Assembly (NCBI GenBank): GCA_934177795.1 | Contig: CAKPPS010000024.1 | Span: forward strand, 1-19,890 | Length of the DNA stretch: 19,890 bases | Source of the DNA: an uncultured Clostridia bacterium | GTDB taxonomy: Bacteria > Bacillota > Clostridia > TANB77 > CAG-508 | Reading direction: 5' to 3' | Translations under genes and position numbers: made by a program | Shown: one piece after another, positions 7,222-14,887 of the stretch | Layout: each line of letters opens with the position of its first letter | Numbering within the stretch: position 1 is the first letter of the stretch | Notes under the pieces: model-generated | The model's database searches: none | The model's input: only the letters and a program-made list of their open reading frames with translations | Told to the model about the DNA's origin: nothing

Positions 7222-7677
7222 ATGAGAAAAAAAGTTTTTAATATCATATTAATATTGTCAATTATGTTAGGAATTTTAGGTGCTGGTTCTGTTTATGCAG
7301 CAAATACTAACAAAACTAATTCAAGTTCAAATACTACAACAAACGAAGTTAATACTACAACTTCTGTAGTAACAACTCCAATGCCAGAAAGTACATCAGA
7401 AACTGTTACTACTCAACCTGCAGAAGCTATATCTACAGATTCAGATGAAAATAAAGGATTATCAAATCATGATATTGGATTATTAGCTGCTGCTTTATCA
7501 ACTGGTTTAGCTTGTATTGGTGCAGGTATCGCCGTTGCTTTAGTTGCTTCTAGTGCTATTGGTGCAATTAGTGAAAATCCTTCTTTACTAGGAAAAACAA
7601 TTATATTTGCTGGTTTAGCAGAAGGTATTGCTATTTATGGTTTAATTATATCTATCATGATATTAAATAAAGTATAA
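7222..7677 (+). CDS. ntpK: V-type ATP synthase subunit K (rotor ring proteolipid) with signal peptide
   Basis: This is the c-type subunit that forms the rotating ion ring. The 151 residues are in three parts: a signal peptide (1-26, cleavage after VYA), a Ser/Thr/Asn/Glu-rich low-complexity linker (27-80), and a single two-helix hairpin (84-149). The second helix has the ion-carrying Glu (E134 in AGLAEGIAIYG). Glycine-rich packing (CIGAGIAVALVASSAIGAI) marks the first helix. A single hairpin contrasts with the four-helix NtpK of Enterococcus hirae. There is no Gln on helix 1 and Gly follows the Glu, so I do not see the classic sodium signature; proton use is only a guess. A GAAGGG ribosome site (7205-7210) precedes the ATG. 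Confidence 0.92.
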   Translation: MRKKVFNIILILSIMLGILGAGSVYAANTNKTNSSSNTTTNEVNTTTSVVTTPMPESTSETVTTQPAEAISTDSDENKGLSNHDIGLLAAALSTGLACIGAGIAVALVASSAIGAISENPSLLGKTIIFAGLAEGIAIYGLIISIMILNKV

Positions 7678-7690
7678 AGGAAGATTACAA

Positions 7691-7924
7691 TTGAAAATAG
7701 TAGGAATTTTTAATAAAAAAGAAGAAGAAGTTGGTTTTCGTTTATCTGGTATAGACTCAAAATATGTAAAAACTACAGATAACTTAACAAAACTTTTAAA
7801 TGAATTAAAACAAAATAATAATATTGGTATATTAGTAATTAGTAAAGATATTTATAACTTATTGCCAGAAGAATTTGATAAAATTCAGAAACAAAAATTA
7901 CCATTATTATTAAAATTAAATTAA
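7691..7924 (+). CDS. atpF: V-type ATP synthase subunit F, short form
   Basis: This is the small central-shaft subunit that binds subunit D. The N-terminal Rossmann-like half is clear: KIVGIFNKK, then VGFRLSGID (compare the FRLFG-type motif of the family), then a GILVISKDIYNLLP strand and helix. The protein stops at 77 residues just after the KLPLLLKLN strand, where relatives of about 100-105 residues go on with a GxxGIGxE-type C-terminal helix. No frame after the stop restores that helix. Start is TTG with AAAGGAAG (7676-7683) 7 nt before. The short length may be natural in this lineage or a loss. Confidence 0.83.
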   Translation: MKIVGIFNKKEEEVGFRLSGIDSKYVKTTDNLTKLLNELKQNNNIGILVISKDIYNLLPEEFDKIQKQKLPLLLKLN

Positions 7925-7931
7925 TATAATC

Positions 7932-7966
7932 TCTACGAAATATAATAATAAATTGTATTTCGTAGA
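7932..7966 (+). other. Intra-operon hairpin between subunits F and E
   Basis: An 11-bp perfect stem (TCTACGAAATA, 7932-7942, with 7956-7966) closes a 13-nt loop. No T-run follows, so it is not a terminator. Hairpins like this can protect the mRNA upstream of it or be a processing site. Its place just after K and F fits the need for many K copies, but that is inference. Confidence 0.55.
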
Positions 7967-8004
7967 AGATACTAATTTGTCTTATGGAAAGGACTGAACT
8001 AGTT

Positions 8005-8565
8005 TTGGAAATAGAAAATAAATTAAAAAAATTTCAAGAAGTCTGTCTTGATATGTCAAACAAAGACAAGCAAAAATTAGAAGATACTTTAAATAAAAAA
8101 GCTGAAAGTAAAATACAAAAAGAAATTGATTTATATTCAAAAAAACTTAATAGTAAACTAGAAAGAGAAAAAATTAAGTTAGAAAAAGACTTTCACAAAA
8201 AAAATATAGATTTACAACTAAAAGCTAAAAAACAATTATTATCAGAAAAAGAAAGAGAAAATCAAAAATTATTTCACGATTGTATAAACTCTTTAAAAAA
8301 TTACGTGAACACTAATGAATATACAAATCTTTTACACCAAATATTAGAAAATAGTTTAAATTATTTAGATAATACTGATAATTTAACCATATATGTTACA
8401 AATCGTGATGTGAATAAAATAGATTTCAGCAATTATGGAAAAGTGAAAACTTTAGAAGATAATTATATTGGTGGACTTATATTAGAAAATAATGATATGA
8501 TTATTGATAATACATTTTTAACAAGTTTAAAGGAGAAAATATATGGAACCAAAGAAAATAACTAA
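8005..8565 (+). CDS. atpE: V-type ATP synthase subunit E (peripheral stalk)
   Basis: The 186-residue protein has a long, Lys/Glu-rich helix (about 20-110) and a compact C-terminal domain ending in YIGGLILENND and DNTFLTSLKEKI, the pattern of family E, which contacts the top of subunits A and B. It pairs with the G/H protein at the operon head. Start choice: an ATG at 7984 has no ribosome site. GGAAAGGA (7986-7993) overlaps it and lies 11 nt before the TTG at 8005, so I prefer 8005 with modest certainty. The end overlaps the subunit A gene by 23 nt. Confidence 0.87.
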   Translation: MEIENKLKKFQEVCLDMSNKDKQKLEDTLNKKAESKIQKEIDLYSKKLNSKLEREKIKLEKDFHKKNIDLQLKAKKQLLSEKERENQKLFHDCINSLKNYVNTNEYTNLLHQILENSLNYLDNTDNLTIYVTNRDVNKIDFSNYGKVKTLEDNYIGGLILENNDMIIDNTFLTSLKEKIYGTKENN

Positions 8566-10315
8566 AATCAATGGACCTGTCATTATTGCAAGTGGTGATG
8601 AAGATTTTGCAATGCATGATATGGTTTACATTGGAACTTATAAATTATTAGGTGAAGTCATAAAATTAGATGGCAAAAATGCTACAATTCAATGTTATGA
8701 AGATACTTCTGGAATGAAAATAGGTGAAGAAGTTATTTCTACAAAAGCTCCTCTATCTTTAGATTTAGGTCCGGGAATGATTGGTAGTGTATATGATGGT
8801 ATACAAAGACCACTTAAAACTTTAGAAGATAAATCTGGACCTTTTATTTCAAAAGGAATTCAAGCATCTAAATTAGATGAAACAAAAAAATGGCACTTTG
8901 TACCAACCTTATCTTGTGGTAATACAGTAGAAAATAATTTTATTCTTGGAACTGTAAAAGAAACTGAAAGTGTAACACATAAAATCTTATATCCTCATAA
9001 ACAAAATGGTAAAATTATAGAAATTGTTCCAGAAGGTGATTATTGTATTACTGATGTTATAGCAAAAGTTCAATTAGAAAATGGAAAAATCGTTGAACTT
9101 ACAATGGTTCAACACTGGCCAGTTAGAATTCAAAGGCCTTATAAAAAAAGATTACAAACTGATATTCCACTTCAAACAGGTCAAAGAATTATAGATTCTA
9201 TTTTCCCTATTAGTAAAGGTGGAACAGCTATGATTCCTGGTGGATTTGGTACTGGAAAAACAGTAACTCAACATCAATTAGCAAAATGGTCTGATGCTGA
9301 TATTATTGTTTATATTGGTTGTGGTGAGAGAGGAAATGAAATGACTCAAGTTCTAGAAGAATTCCCTGAACTAATCGACCCTCGTACAAATAGACCTTTA
9401 ATGGAAAGAACTATATTAATAGCCAACACTTCAAATATGCCAGTAGCTGCTAGAGAAACATCTATTTACACTGGTATTACCATTGCAGAATATTTTAGAG
9501 ATATGGGATACCAAGTTGCAATAATGGCTGATTCAACTTCAAGATGGGCTGAAGCATTAAGAGAAATCTCTGGTAGACTAGAAGAAATGCCTGCAGAAGA
9601 AGGTTTTCCATCTTATTTACCATCTAGACTTTCTGAATTTTACGGAAGAGCTGGTAGAACTTTAAATAATAATGGAACTGATGGATCTGTTACAATAATT
9701 GGAGCAGTATCACCTCAAGGTTCAGACTTTTCTGAACCAGTTACTCAAAACACAAGAAGATTTGTTCATGTATTTTGGGGACTTGACAGAGATTTAGCTT
9801 ATTCTAGACATTATCCAGCTGTCAACTGGATGATTAGTTATAGTGAATATGTTTCAAATTTAGAAGAATGGTATGAAAAAAATGTTCAAGAAGACTTTAT
9901 GGAATATAGAACTAAAGTTGTAAGACTTCTTAATGAAGAAAATGAATTACAAGAAATTGCTAAAGTCGTTGGACAAGATGTTCTTTCTGATTCAAAAAAA
10001 TTAGTTTTAGAAGTTAGTAAATGTATTAGAGAAGGATTTTTACAACAAAATGCTACTTCAGATATTGATACTTATGTACCTTTATTAAAACAATACAAGA
10101 TGATGAAACTTATTATTGATATATATGAAAGTGCAGATAAAATGATAAATGACGGAATTCCTTTATCTGAAATAAAGAAAACTGGTTTCTTTGAAAATTA
10201 TGTCAGAATAAAAAATGAAATTTCCAATATAGAAATGGGAAAAATAGATAATATGGAAGATGAATATCTAGAAAAACTAGATAAATTAGCAGAAGGATAC
10301 TCAGATATTTTATAA
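8543..10315 (+). CDS. atpA: V-type ATP synthase subunit A (catalytic)
   Basis: This is the ATP-binding catalytic subunit, 590 residues, the usual length. In order: beta-barrel start (KKITKINGPVIIA), the non-homologous bulge region (about 110-190), P-loop GGFGTGKT (233-240, K239), the GERGNE loop with the catalytic Glu (E262), the Walker B strand VAIMAD (D330), and SRWAEALREISGRL with the EEGFPSYLPSRL block that follows. All key residues are intact. Three copies alternate with three of subunit B in the head. AAGGAG (8530-8535) precedes the ATG inside the end of the E gene. A gap of 27 nt separates its stop from the start of the B gene. Confidence 0.98.
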   Translation: MEPKKITKINGPVIIASGDEDFAMHDMVYIGTYKLLGEVIKLDGKNATIQCYEDTSGMKIGEEVISTKAPLSLDLGPGMIGSVYDGIQRPLKTLEDKSGPFISKGIQASKLDETKKWHFVPTLSCGNTVENNFILGTVKETESVTHKILYPHKQNGKIIEIVPEGDYCITDVIAKVQLENGKIVELTMVQHWPVRIQRPYKKRLQTDIPLQTGQRIIDSIFPISKGGTAMIPGGFGTGKTVTQHQLAKWSDADIIVYIGCGERGNEMTQVLEEFPELIDPRTNRPLMERTILIANTSNMPVAARETSIYTGITIAEYFRDMGYQVAIMADSTSRWAEALREISGRLEEMPAEEGFPSYLPSRLSEFYGRAGRTLNNNGTDGSVTIIGAVSPQGSDFSEPVTQNTRRFVHVFWGLDRDLAYSRHYPAVNWMISYSEYVSNLEEWYEKNVQEDFMEYRTKVVRLLNEENELQEIAKVVGQDVLSDSKKLVLEVSKCIREGFLQQNATSDIDTYVPLLKQYKMMKLIIDIYESADKMINDGIPLSEIKKTGFFENYVRIKNEISNIEMGKIDNMEDEYLEKLDKLAEGYSDIL

Positions 10316-10342
10316 TCTATAAAGATTAGAAAGGAGACTATC

Positions 10343-11678
10343 GTGAATATTCAATATATTCGGATTAGAAGGTATAAATGGACCTATTGTATATTTAAAA
10401 ACGCCTAAAGATGTTATCTTTAATGAACAAGTTGAGTTTATTTTACCAGGTGATGAAGTTAGATTAGGTAATGTAATTTCTATGGATGAAAATATTACAA
10501 TGATACAAGTATATGAAGGTACTAATGGTATTAGTTTAGATAAAACAAAAACTGTTTTAAAAGGTAAGCCTTTAAGTATAAAACTATCTGAAGATATGTT
10601 AGGTAGAATTTTTGATGGAACTGGAAAACCAATTGATGGTTTAGGTCCTATAAACTCAAATATCGAAAAAGATATTAATGGAAGTAGTATAAATCCTATT
10701 TCTAGAGAATATCCTAGAAACTATATAGAAACTGGTATTTCAAGCATAGATGGATTAATGACTCTTATTAGAGGTCAAAAACTTCCTATTTTCTCTGGAA
10801 GTGGTATAAATCACAATGAATTAGCAAATAAAATTATTACAAATTCTAATATCGGTTCTGAAGAAAAATTTGCAATATGTTTTGGTTTAATGGGTGCAGA
10901 ATTTGAAACTGCTGAATATTTTAAAAACAGCTTAAAAGAAAATGGTTCACTTGATAAAGTTGTTATGTTTCAAAATTTATCAAATGACCCAAGTATAGAA
11001 AGAATTTTAACACCAAAAGTAACATTAACTTGTGCTGAATATTTAGCATTTGAATTAGGATATCATGTATTAGTAATATTAACTGATATGACTGCTTATG
11101 CTGAAAGCTTAAGAGAAGTATCTACACTAAAAGGTGAGATTCCTAGTAGAAAAGGTTACCCTGGATATTTATATAGTGATTTGGCATCAATATATGAAAG
11201 AGCTGGAATGATAAAAGGCAAAACTGGTTCAATAACAGAAATACCTATTTTAACAATGCCTAATGATGATATATCTCACCCTATTCCAGACTTAACTGGA
11301 TATATAACTGAAGGACAAATTGTTCTTTCAAGAGATTTATACCAAAAAGGTATTACTCCTCCAGTTGACATCTTAAATTCACTTTCAAGATTGATGAAAG
11401 ATGGTATTGGAGAAAAATACACTAGAAAAAATCATAGCAAAATTTCAGATCAAATTTTTGCTTCTTATTCTAAAGCTCAAGATGTTAGGGCTTTAGCAAA
11501 AGTTTTAGGAGAAAATGACTTAAATGATTTAGATAAAAAATATTTAGAATTTGCTAATCAATTTGAAGATAGATTTATAAATCAAAAAACAGATGAAAGA
11601 CGTGATATTAACCAAACTTTAGATTTGGCTTTAGAAATTTTAAATATTTTACCTAAAGAAGAATTAACTAAATTATAA
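10343..11678 (+). CDS. atpB: V-type ATP synthase subunit B (non-catalytic), frameshifted near its start
   Basis: This is the nucleotide-binding, non-catalytic partner of subunit A. A GTG at 10343 with AAGGAG (10331-10336) 6 nt before it starts MNIQYI. One extra base (around C10361) then shifts the frame, which would end at a TAA after about 22 codons. Removing one base gives MNIQYI-GLEGINGPIVYL and a normal 444-residue protein. The main frame itself has no ATG, GTG or TTG before an ATG at 10482, which has no ribosome site and would lose the N-terminal barrel. The rest is sound: LGRIFDGTGKPIDG, TDMTAYAESLREVS, GYPGYLYSDLA, and LSRLMKDGIGE with the arginine that completes the active site of A. 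It may be a sequencing error, a real mutation or recoding. Confidence 0.9.
10355..10361 (+). other. Frameshift site in subunit B
   Basis: The run TATATTC joins the frame of the GTG start to the main frame by one surplus base; deleting any one base here that leaves the triplets in register restores the protein. In the start frame the next codon is CGG, rare in the low-GC genes around it. Confidence 0.75.
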
Positions 11679-11732
11679 TTTGTATAAGAATAAAATTATT
11701 TAATTAAATACTACACAAAAAGGAGGCTTTTT

Positions 11733-12344
11733 ATGAGCACACTTCTTCCAACAAAAAGCAATTTATTAAAATTAAAGAAGACTATTAAACTCTCTAAGCA
11801 AGGACATGAATTGCTAGAAAAGAAAAAATATATTTTAATTAATGAAAAAGAAAAATACATAGATGCAAAAAAAGAACTTGAAGAAAAATTCAAATTAGAA
11901 TATAATAAGGCTTTTCAAGCTTTACAAAATGCTAATATTGATATGGGAATAAATAAGGTATATGATATATCAGATTCTTTAGAAATAGATAATGACTTAG
12001 ATATAAAATATAAAACCATTATGGGCGTTGAAATTCCTCTTACATCTTATACAAATAAACAAAATCCAGAATTAACTTTTGGTTTATTAGGAACTACTAT
12101 AAATATTGATGAAGCTATCGTAGCTTTTCAAAATCTAAAAAATACTTTAATTGAATTAGCTAAGTTAGAAACTACTATTGTTAGATTAAACGAAGCTATT
12201 TCTAAAGTACAAAAACGTTCAAACTCTTTGAAAGATATTATTATTCCTAATTATTTAAAAACTGAAAAAAATATTCAATCAATTTTAGATGAACGTGATA
12301 GAGAAGAATTTACTCGAATGAAAATGATTAAACGAACAAAATAA
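11733..12344 (+). CDS. atpD: V-type ATP synthase subunit D (central rotor shaft)
   Basis: This is the long coiled-coil axle that turns inside the A3B3 head, 203 residues, normal for the family. The N-terminal helix carries LLPTKSNLLKLKKTIKLSKQ and GHELLEKKK. The C-terminal helix carries KRSNSLKDIIIPNYLKTEKN and LDERDREEFTRMKMIK, both family signatures. The middle (about 85-125) is the protruding globular part. AAGGAGG ends about 7 nt before the ATG. It is the last gene of the operon, and a terminator follows within 10 nt. Confidence 0.96.
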   Translation: MSTLLPTKSNLLKLKKTIKLSKQGHELLEKKKYILINEKEKYIDAKKELEEKFKLEYNKAFQALQNANIDMGINKVYDISDSLEIDNDLDIKYKTIMGVEIPLTSYTNKQNPELTFGLLGTTINIDEAIVAFQNLKNTLIELAKLETTIVRLNEAISKVQKRSNSLKDIIIPNYLKTEKNIQSILDERDREEFTRMKMIKRTK

Positions 12345-12353
12345 TTTATAGAG

Positions 12354-12388
12354 AAAAAGTTGTACTTTTTTATGAGTACAACTTTTTT
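12354..12388 (+). terminator. Rho-independent terminator of the V-type ATPase operon
   Basis: A perfect 12-bp stem (AAAAAGTTGTAC, 12354-12365, with 12376-12387) has a 10-nt loop and a T-run within and after its right arm. The A-rich left arm would also give a U-run on the minus strand. Confidence 0.88.
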
Positions 12389-12417
12389 CTATTTTATATA
12401 ATCGCTAGCCCTTTGAG

Positions 12418-12490
12418 ATTTTCGCCTTTTAGTCGAAAACTCAAATCGGGCGAAAACAAATTAAAGAAAAATTTTTAATTTTTCTTATTT
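12418..12490 (-). repeat. Dispersed repeat, copy 1 (inverted relative to copy 2)
   Basis: Read on the minus strand, this matches 19030-19100 on the plus strand. The core of 22 bases (12425-12446, containing GAGTTTTCGACTAAAAGG) is identical, and the flanks agree less well, with AAATAAGAAAA shared at the far end. It also holds TTTTCGCC/GGCGAAAA arms (12419-12426, 12449-12456). In both copies the repeat lies just behind the 3' end of a gene. No transposase is encoded in it. Confidence 0.65.
12464..12486 (-). terminator. Likely terminator of the aldolase gene
   Basis: Stem of 10 bp (AAGAAAAATT, 12464-12473, with 12477-12486) with a 3-nt loop, 29 nt after the aldolase stop. It is made only of A-T pairs but for two G-C pairs, so it is a weak terminator. 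It lies inside repeat copy 1. Confidence 0.45.
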
Positions 12491-12514
12491 GTTCTTAAAC
12501 TATTATCATTGAAA

Positions 12515-13402
12515 CTAAGTAATAGAAGCTTTATAAATTTTTGTAATTGCATGGTCTAATTTGTTATCAAATTCTTCTTGAGATTGGTTAGCATTTAAAT
12601 CTTGTAATAATGCTCTTGAAAAACTTGCAATCATTCTATTATTTTCTGTAAGTAAATTTACAGCTTCATCAATATCATAACCTCCAGATAAAGCTACAAT
12701 TCTTACTACACAGTCATAACTATATAAATCATAATAATAATTTGCAACTGTTGGTATTGTGAATTTAAACATAATTTTGTCATTACTATTCCATGCATCT
12801 AATTGTTTTTTTATTTCTTGTTTCAATAATTCTTCACATTTTTCTTTTTCTGTTGAATGAATATCTACTTCTGGTTCTATAATTGGTACTAGTCCAGCAT
12901 TGCAAATTATTTTTGCAAATTCAAATTGTTGTTTTACTATTTCTTCTATTCCTTTTGGGTTTGCTTCATATATAACTGATCTCATCTTTGTACCAAATAT
13001 GTTTCTTTCATTTGCTACTTTTAATTCTTCTTCAAGTTGAGGTATTTCTTTCATTAGTTTAACACCATCTTTTTCTTCTTGTAATCCTTTATCCACTTTT
13101 AAGAATGAAACAATTTGTTTTTTATTCCATAAATAATCAGCTGTGAATTCATCTTCTACTTTTGAATTCATTGTTTTTTCAAATAATATTGTTCCTATTA
13201 TATGTTCATTTGTAAAAGCTTTGCTTGTAAATACTCTTTTTCTCATTTCATGTATTAAATCAAACATTTCTTCTTCTGTATTATATTCTGTTTCTGGTAT
13301 TCCATAATTTTTTAATGTTTTACTACTACTTCCTCCACTTTGATCTAAAGCTGCTATAAACCCTTTTCCATTTTTTATTATTTCATACATTTTTTCATTC
13401 AT
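12515..13402 (-). CDS. fda: Fructose-bisphosphate aldolase class I
   Basis: This glycolytic and gluconeogenic enzyme splits fructose 1,6-bisphosphate into dihydroxyacetone phosphate and glyceraldehyde 3-phosphate through a Schiff base, with no metal. The 295-residue protein matches the Staphylococcus-type class I aldolase closely in length and motifs: ALDQSGGS (D19), FLKVDKG (K105), GTKMRS (137-142), VPIIEPEVDI (E176, E178), FKFTIP with the Schiff-base lysine (K213), VALSGGY and SFSRAL for phosphate binding. AAGGTAGG lies 7-8 nt before the ATG. It has its own consensus promoter, though reading through from the CapA gene 114 bp upstream is possible. Nothing is missing. Confidence 0.96.
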   Translation of the reverse strand: MNEKMYEIIKNGKGFIAALDQSGGSSSKTLKNYGIPETEYNTEEEMFDLIHEMRKRVFTSKAFTNEHIIGTILFEKTMNSKVEDEFTADYLWNKKQIVSFLKVDKGLQEEKDGVKLMKEIPQLEEELKVANERNIFGTKMRSVIYEANPKGIEEIVKQQFEFAKIICNAGLVPIIEPEVDIHSTEKEKCEELLKQEIKKQLDAWNSNDKIMFKFTIPTVANYYYDLYSYDCVVRIVALSGGYDIDEAVNLLTENNRMIASFSRALLQDLNANQSQEEFDNKLDHAITKIYKASIT

Positions 13403-13473
13403 ATTTTAACCTACCTTTTTTCTAAATTATAGTTTTTGGTTTTACTATTAAACCTTCTTACTTCTATACTAGC

Positions 13474-13502
13474 ATTATAATAATATAATCTAAATAAGTC
13501 AA
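13474..13502 (-). promoter_or_regulatory. Promoter of the aldolase gene
   Basis: On the minus strand, TTGACT (13497-13502), 17 nt, TATAAT (13474-13479). It lies between the CapA stop (13517) and the aldolase start, leaving a leader of about 65 nt. Confidence 0.85.
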
Positions 13503-13516
13503 CAAATATGTTGTAT

Positions 13517-14710
13517 TTATTGTATTTCTTCGCCCAAAATACTTTTTATTTTTTCTTTTTGTTTTACTAGATTGTTATATACATTTTTTCCTATACTTGT
13601 ATTTGTTCCATTTTCATATTCTTTTAAAGTTTTGTCAATATCTAAAATTTTAAATTTATGAGTTGTTACATTAGTATTTTTATACATATAAATTGGAATA
13701 TAGTTAACTTTATCAATAGAAATTTTTCCATCTTCATTTCTAGTAATTGTTAAATTTAAGATAGCTGAATCTCTAGTGATTTCATCACGTTGATCTGCTG
13801 TAAAATTACCTAGTGCATAAACTACAAATACATCTTTTTGTGTACCATCATCTAATGTAATTGTCTTTTTTTCCATATTTTCTAAAACATGAGGGTGGTT
13901 TCCTAAAATTACATCTACACCATTTTTAAAAAGAAAATCTGCTAACTCTTCTTGTTCATCATTTGAACTTGTTTTATATTCTGTTCCCCAATGCATACAA
14001 GCTACTATCATATCAACATTTTGATTTTTGGCTTCTAAAATTTGCTTTTTTATTGCATCTTTATCTATTATATTAACACAATATTCTTTTCCACTAGGAA
14101 GAGCGATACCATTTGTTCCATAAGTATAGTTTATAAATGCTATTTTTACTCCCTTTACGTCTTTTACTAATACTTGTTTTTGTTCTTCCTCTGTTTTATA
14201 TGTTCCTAAATGTGAAATTCCTACATTATCAAATACATCTATAGTCCTACACAATCCTGTATATCCATAATCTAAGGCATGATTTCCTGCTAATGAAACA
14301 ACATCAAGTCCAATATCTTTAAGGGCTTTTGCTAGGCTATCTGGTGTATTAAATGTCGGATAATTACTATACCCTCTTTCTTTTCCTGCAAATGTTGTCT
14401 CTAAACTCCCTACTGTTATATCTGCAGATGTAGTATATCCCTTAATATCTTCATAAACATAGGAAAAATCATATTCATCATTTTTTGAATTATATGCATC
14501 CCAATATTGTGTATTATGACATAAGCTATCCCCTAATGCTGTCATTGTAAATGTAACTGGTTGTTTTTTCTCACTTTTTTGCTCATTATTACTTGTTACT
14601 TCATTAGTAACTTCTTTTTTTGATTCCAATTTTATAAATGAAATTCCTCCGACTATTATTAGTATTAACAATATAAATAAAATAATTATTTTTTTATTAA
14701 TTTTTTTCAT
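13517..14710 (-). CDS. CapA family protein (membrane-anchored, metallophosphatase-like fold)
   Basis: The 397-residue protein has one N-terminal membrane helix (8-26), a short polar linker (30-50) and an extracellular PGA_cap domain (about 53-330). The metal-site motifs of the calcineurin-like fold are present: ALGDSLCH (D61), GSLETT (E104), LAGNHALDYG (N143, H144), CMHWGTEY (H240) and LGNHPHV (N271, H272, H274). CapA of Bacillus takes part in poly-gamma-glutamate capsule building, but no capB, capC or capE lies nearby. Lone copies like this are common in Clostridia and their job is not known. GGAAGGGGG precedes the ATG, and a Fur-like box lies just upstream. Confidence 0.9.
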   Translation of the reverse strand: MKKINKKIIILFILLILIIVGGISFIKLESKKEVTNEVTSNNEQKSEKKQPVTFTMTALGDSLCHNTQYWDAYNSKNDEYDFSYVYEDIKGYTTSADITVGSLETTFAGKERGYSNYPTFNTPDSLAKALKDIGLDVVSLAGNHALDYGYTGLCRTIDVFDNVGISHLGTYKTEEEQKQVLVKDVKGVKIAFINYTYGTNGIALPSGKEYCVNIIDKDAIKKQILEAKNQNVDMIVACMHWGTEYKTSSNDEQEELADFLFKNGVDVILGNHPHVLENMEKKTITLDDGTQKDVFVVYALGNFTADQRDEITRDSAILNLTITRNEDGKISIDKVNYIPIYMYKNTNVTTHKFKILDIDKTLKEYENGTNTSIGKNVYNNLVKQKEKIKSILGEEIQ

Positions 14711-14728
14711 TTTTTCCCCCTTCCATTA

Positions 14729-14743
14729 TCATAATAATTATCA
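14729..14743 (-). promoter_or_regulatory. Fur-family-like box in the leader of the CapA gene
   Basis: The minus strand reads TGATAATTATTATGA, 14 of 15 matches to the Bacillus 7-1-7 Fur/PerR/Zur box TGATAATNATTATCA. It is 18 nt upstream of the ATG. In AT-rich DNA such a match can arise by chance, so metal control is only a suggestion. Confidence 0.35.
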
Positions 14744-14827
14744 TAAAAAAATATATAATTCAAGATAAATACAAGATTTTGATGAAAATATTTGTGTGCA
14801 ATATGTTTATCAAAACTTATGGACTTC

Positions 14828-14874
14828 ATAAAAAAACCAATACATTAAACATAAGTCTAATATATTGATTTTTA
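14828..14874 (-). terminator. Rho-independent terminator of tetR-yhgE
   Basis: On the minus strand a 13-bp stem (14858-14870 with 14835-14847, with G-U wobbles) and a 10-nt loop are followed by TTTTTTT (14836-14830). It begins 17 nt after the yhgE stop. Confidence 0.8.
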
Positions 14875-14887
14875 TTATTATTTAAAA

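Noticed and set aside
7925..7983. Possible frameshifted continuation of subunit F
   Set aside because: One other frame is open here, but its residues do not resemble the family's C-terminal helix, so the short F is not explained by a simple frameshift.
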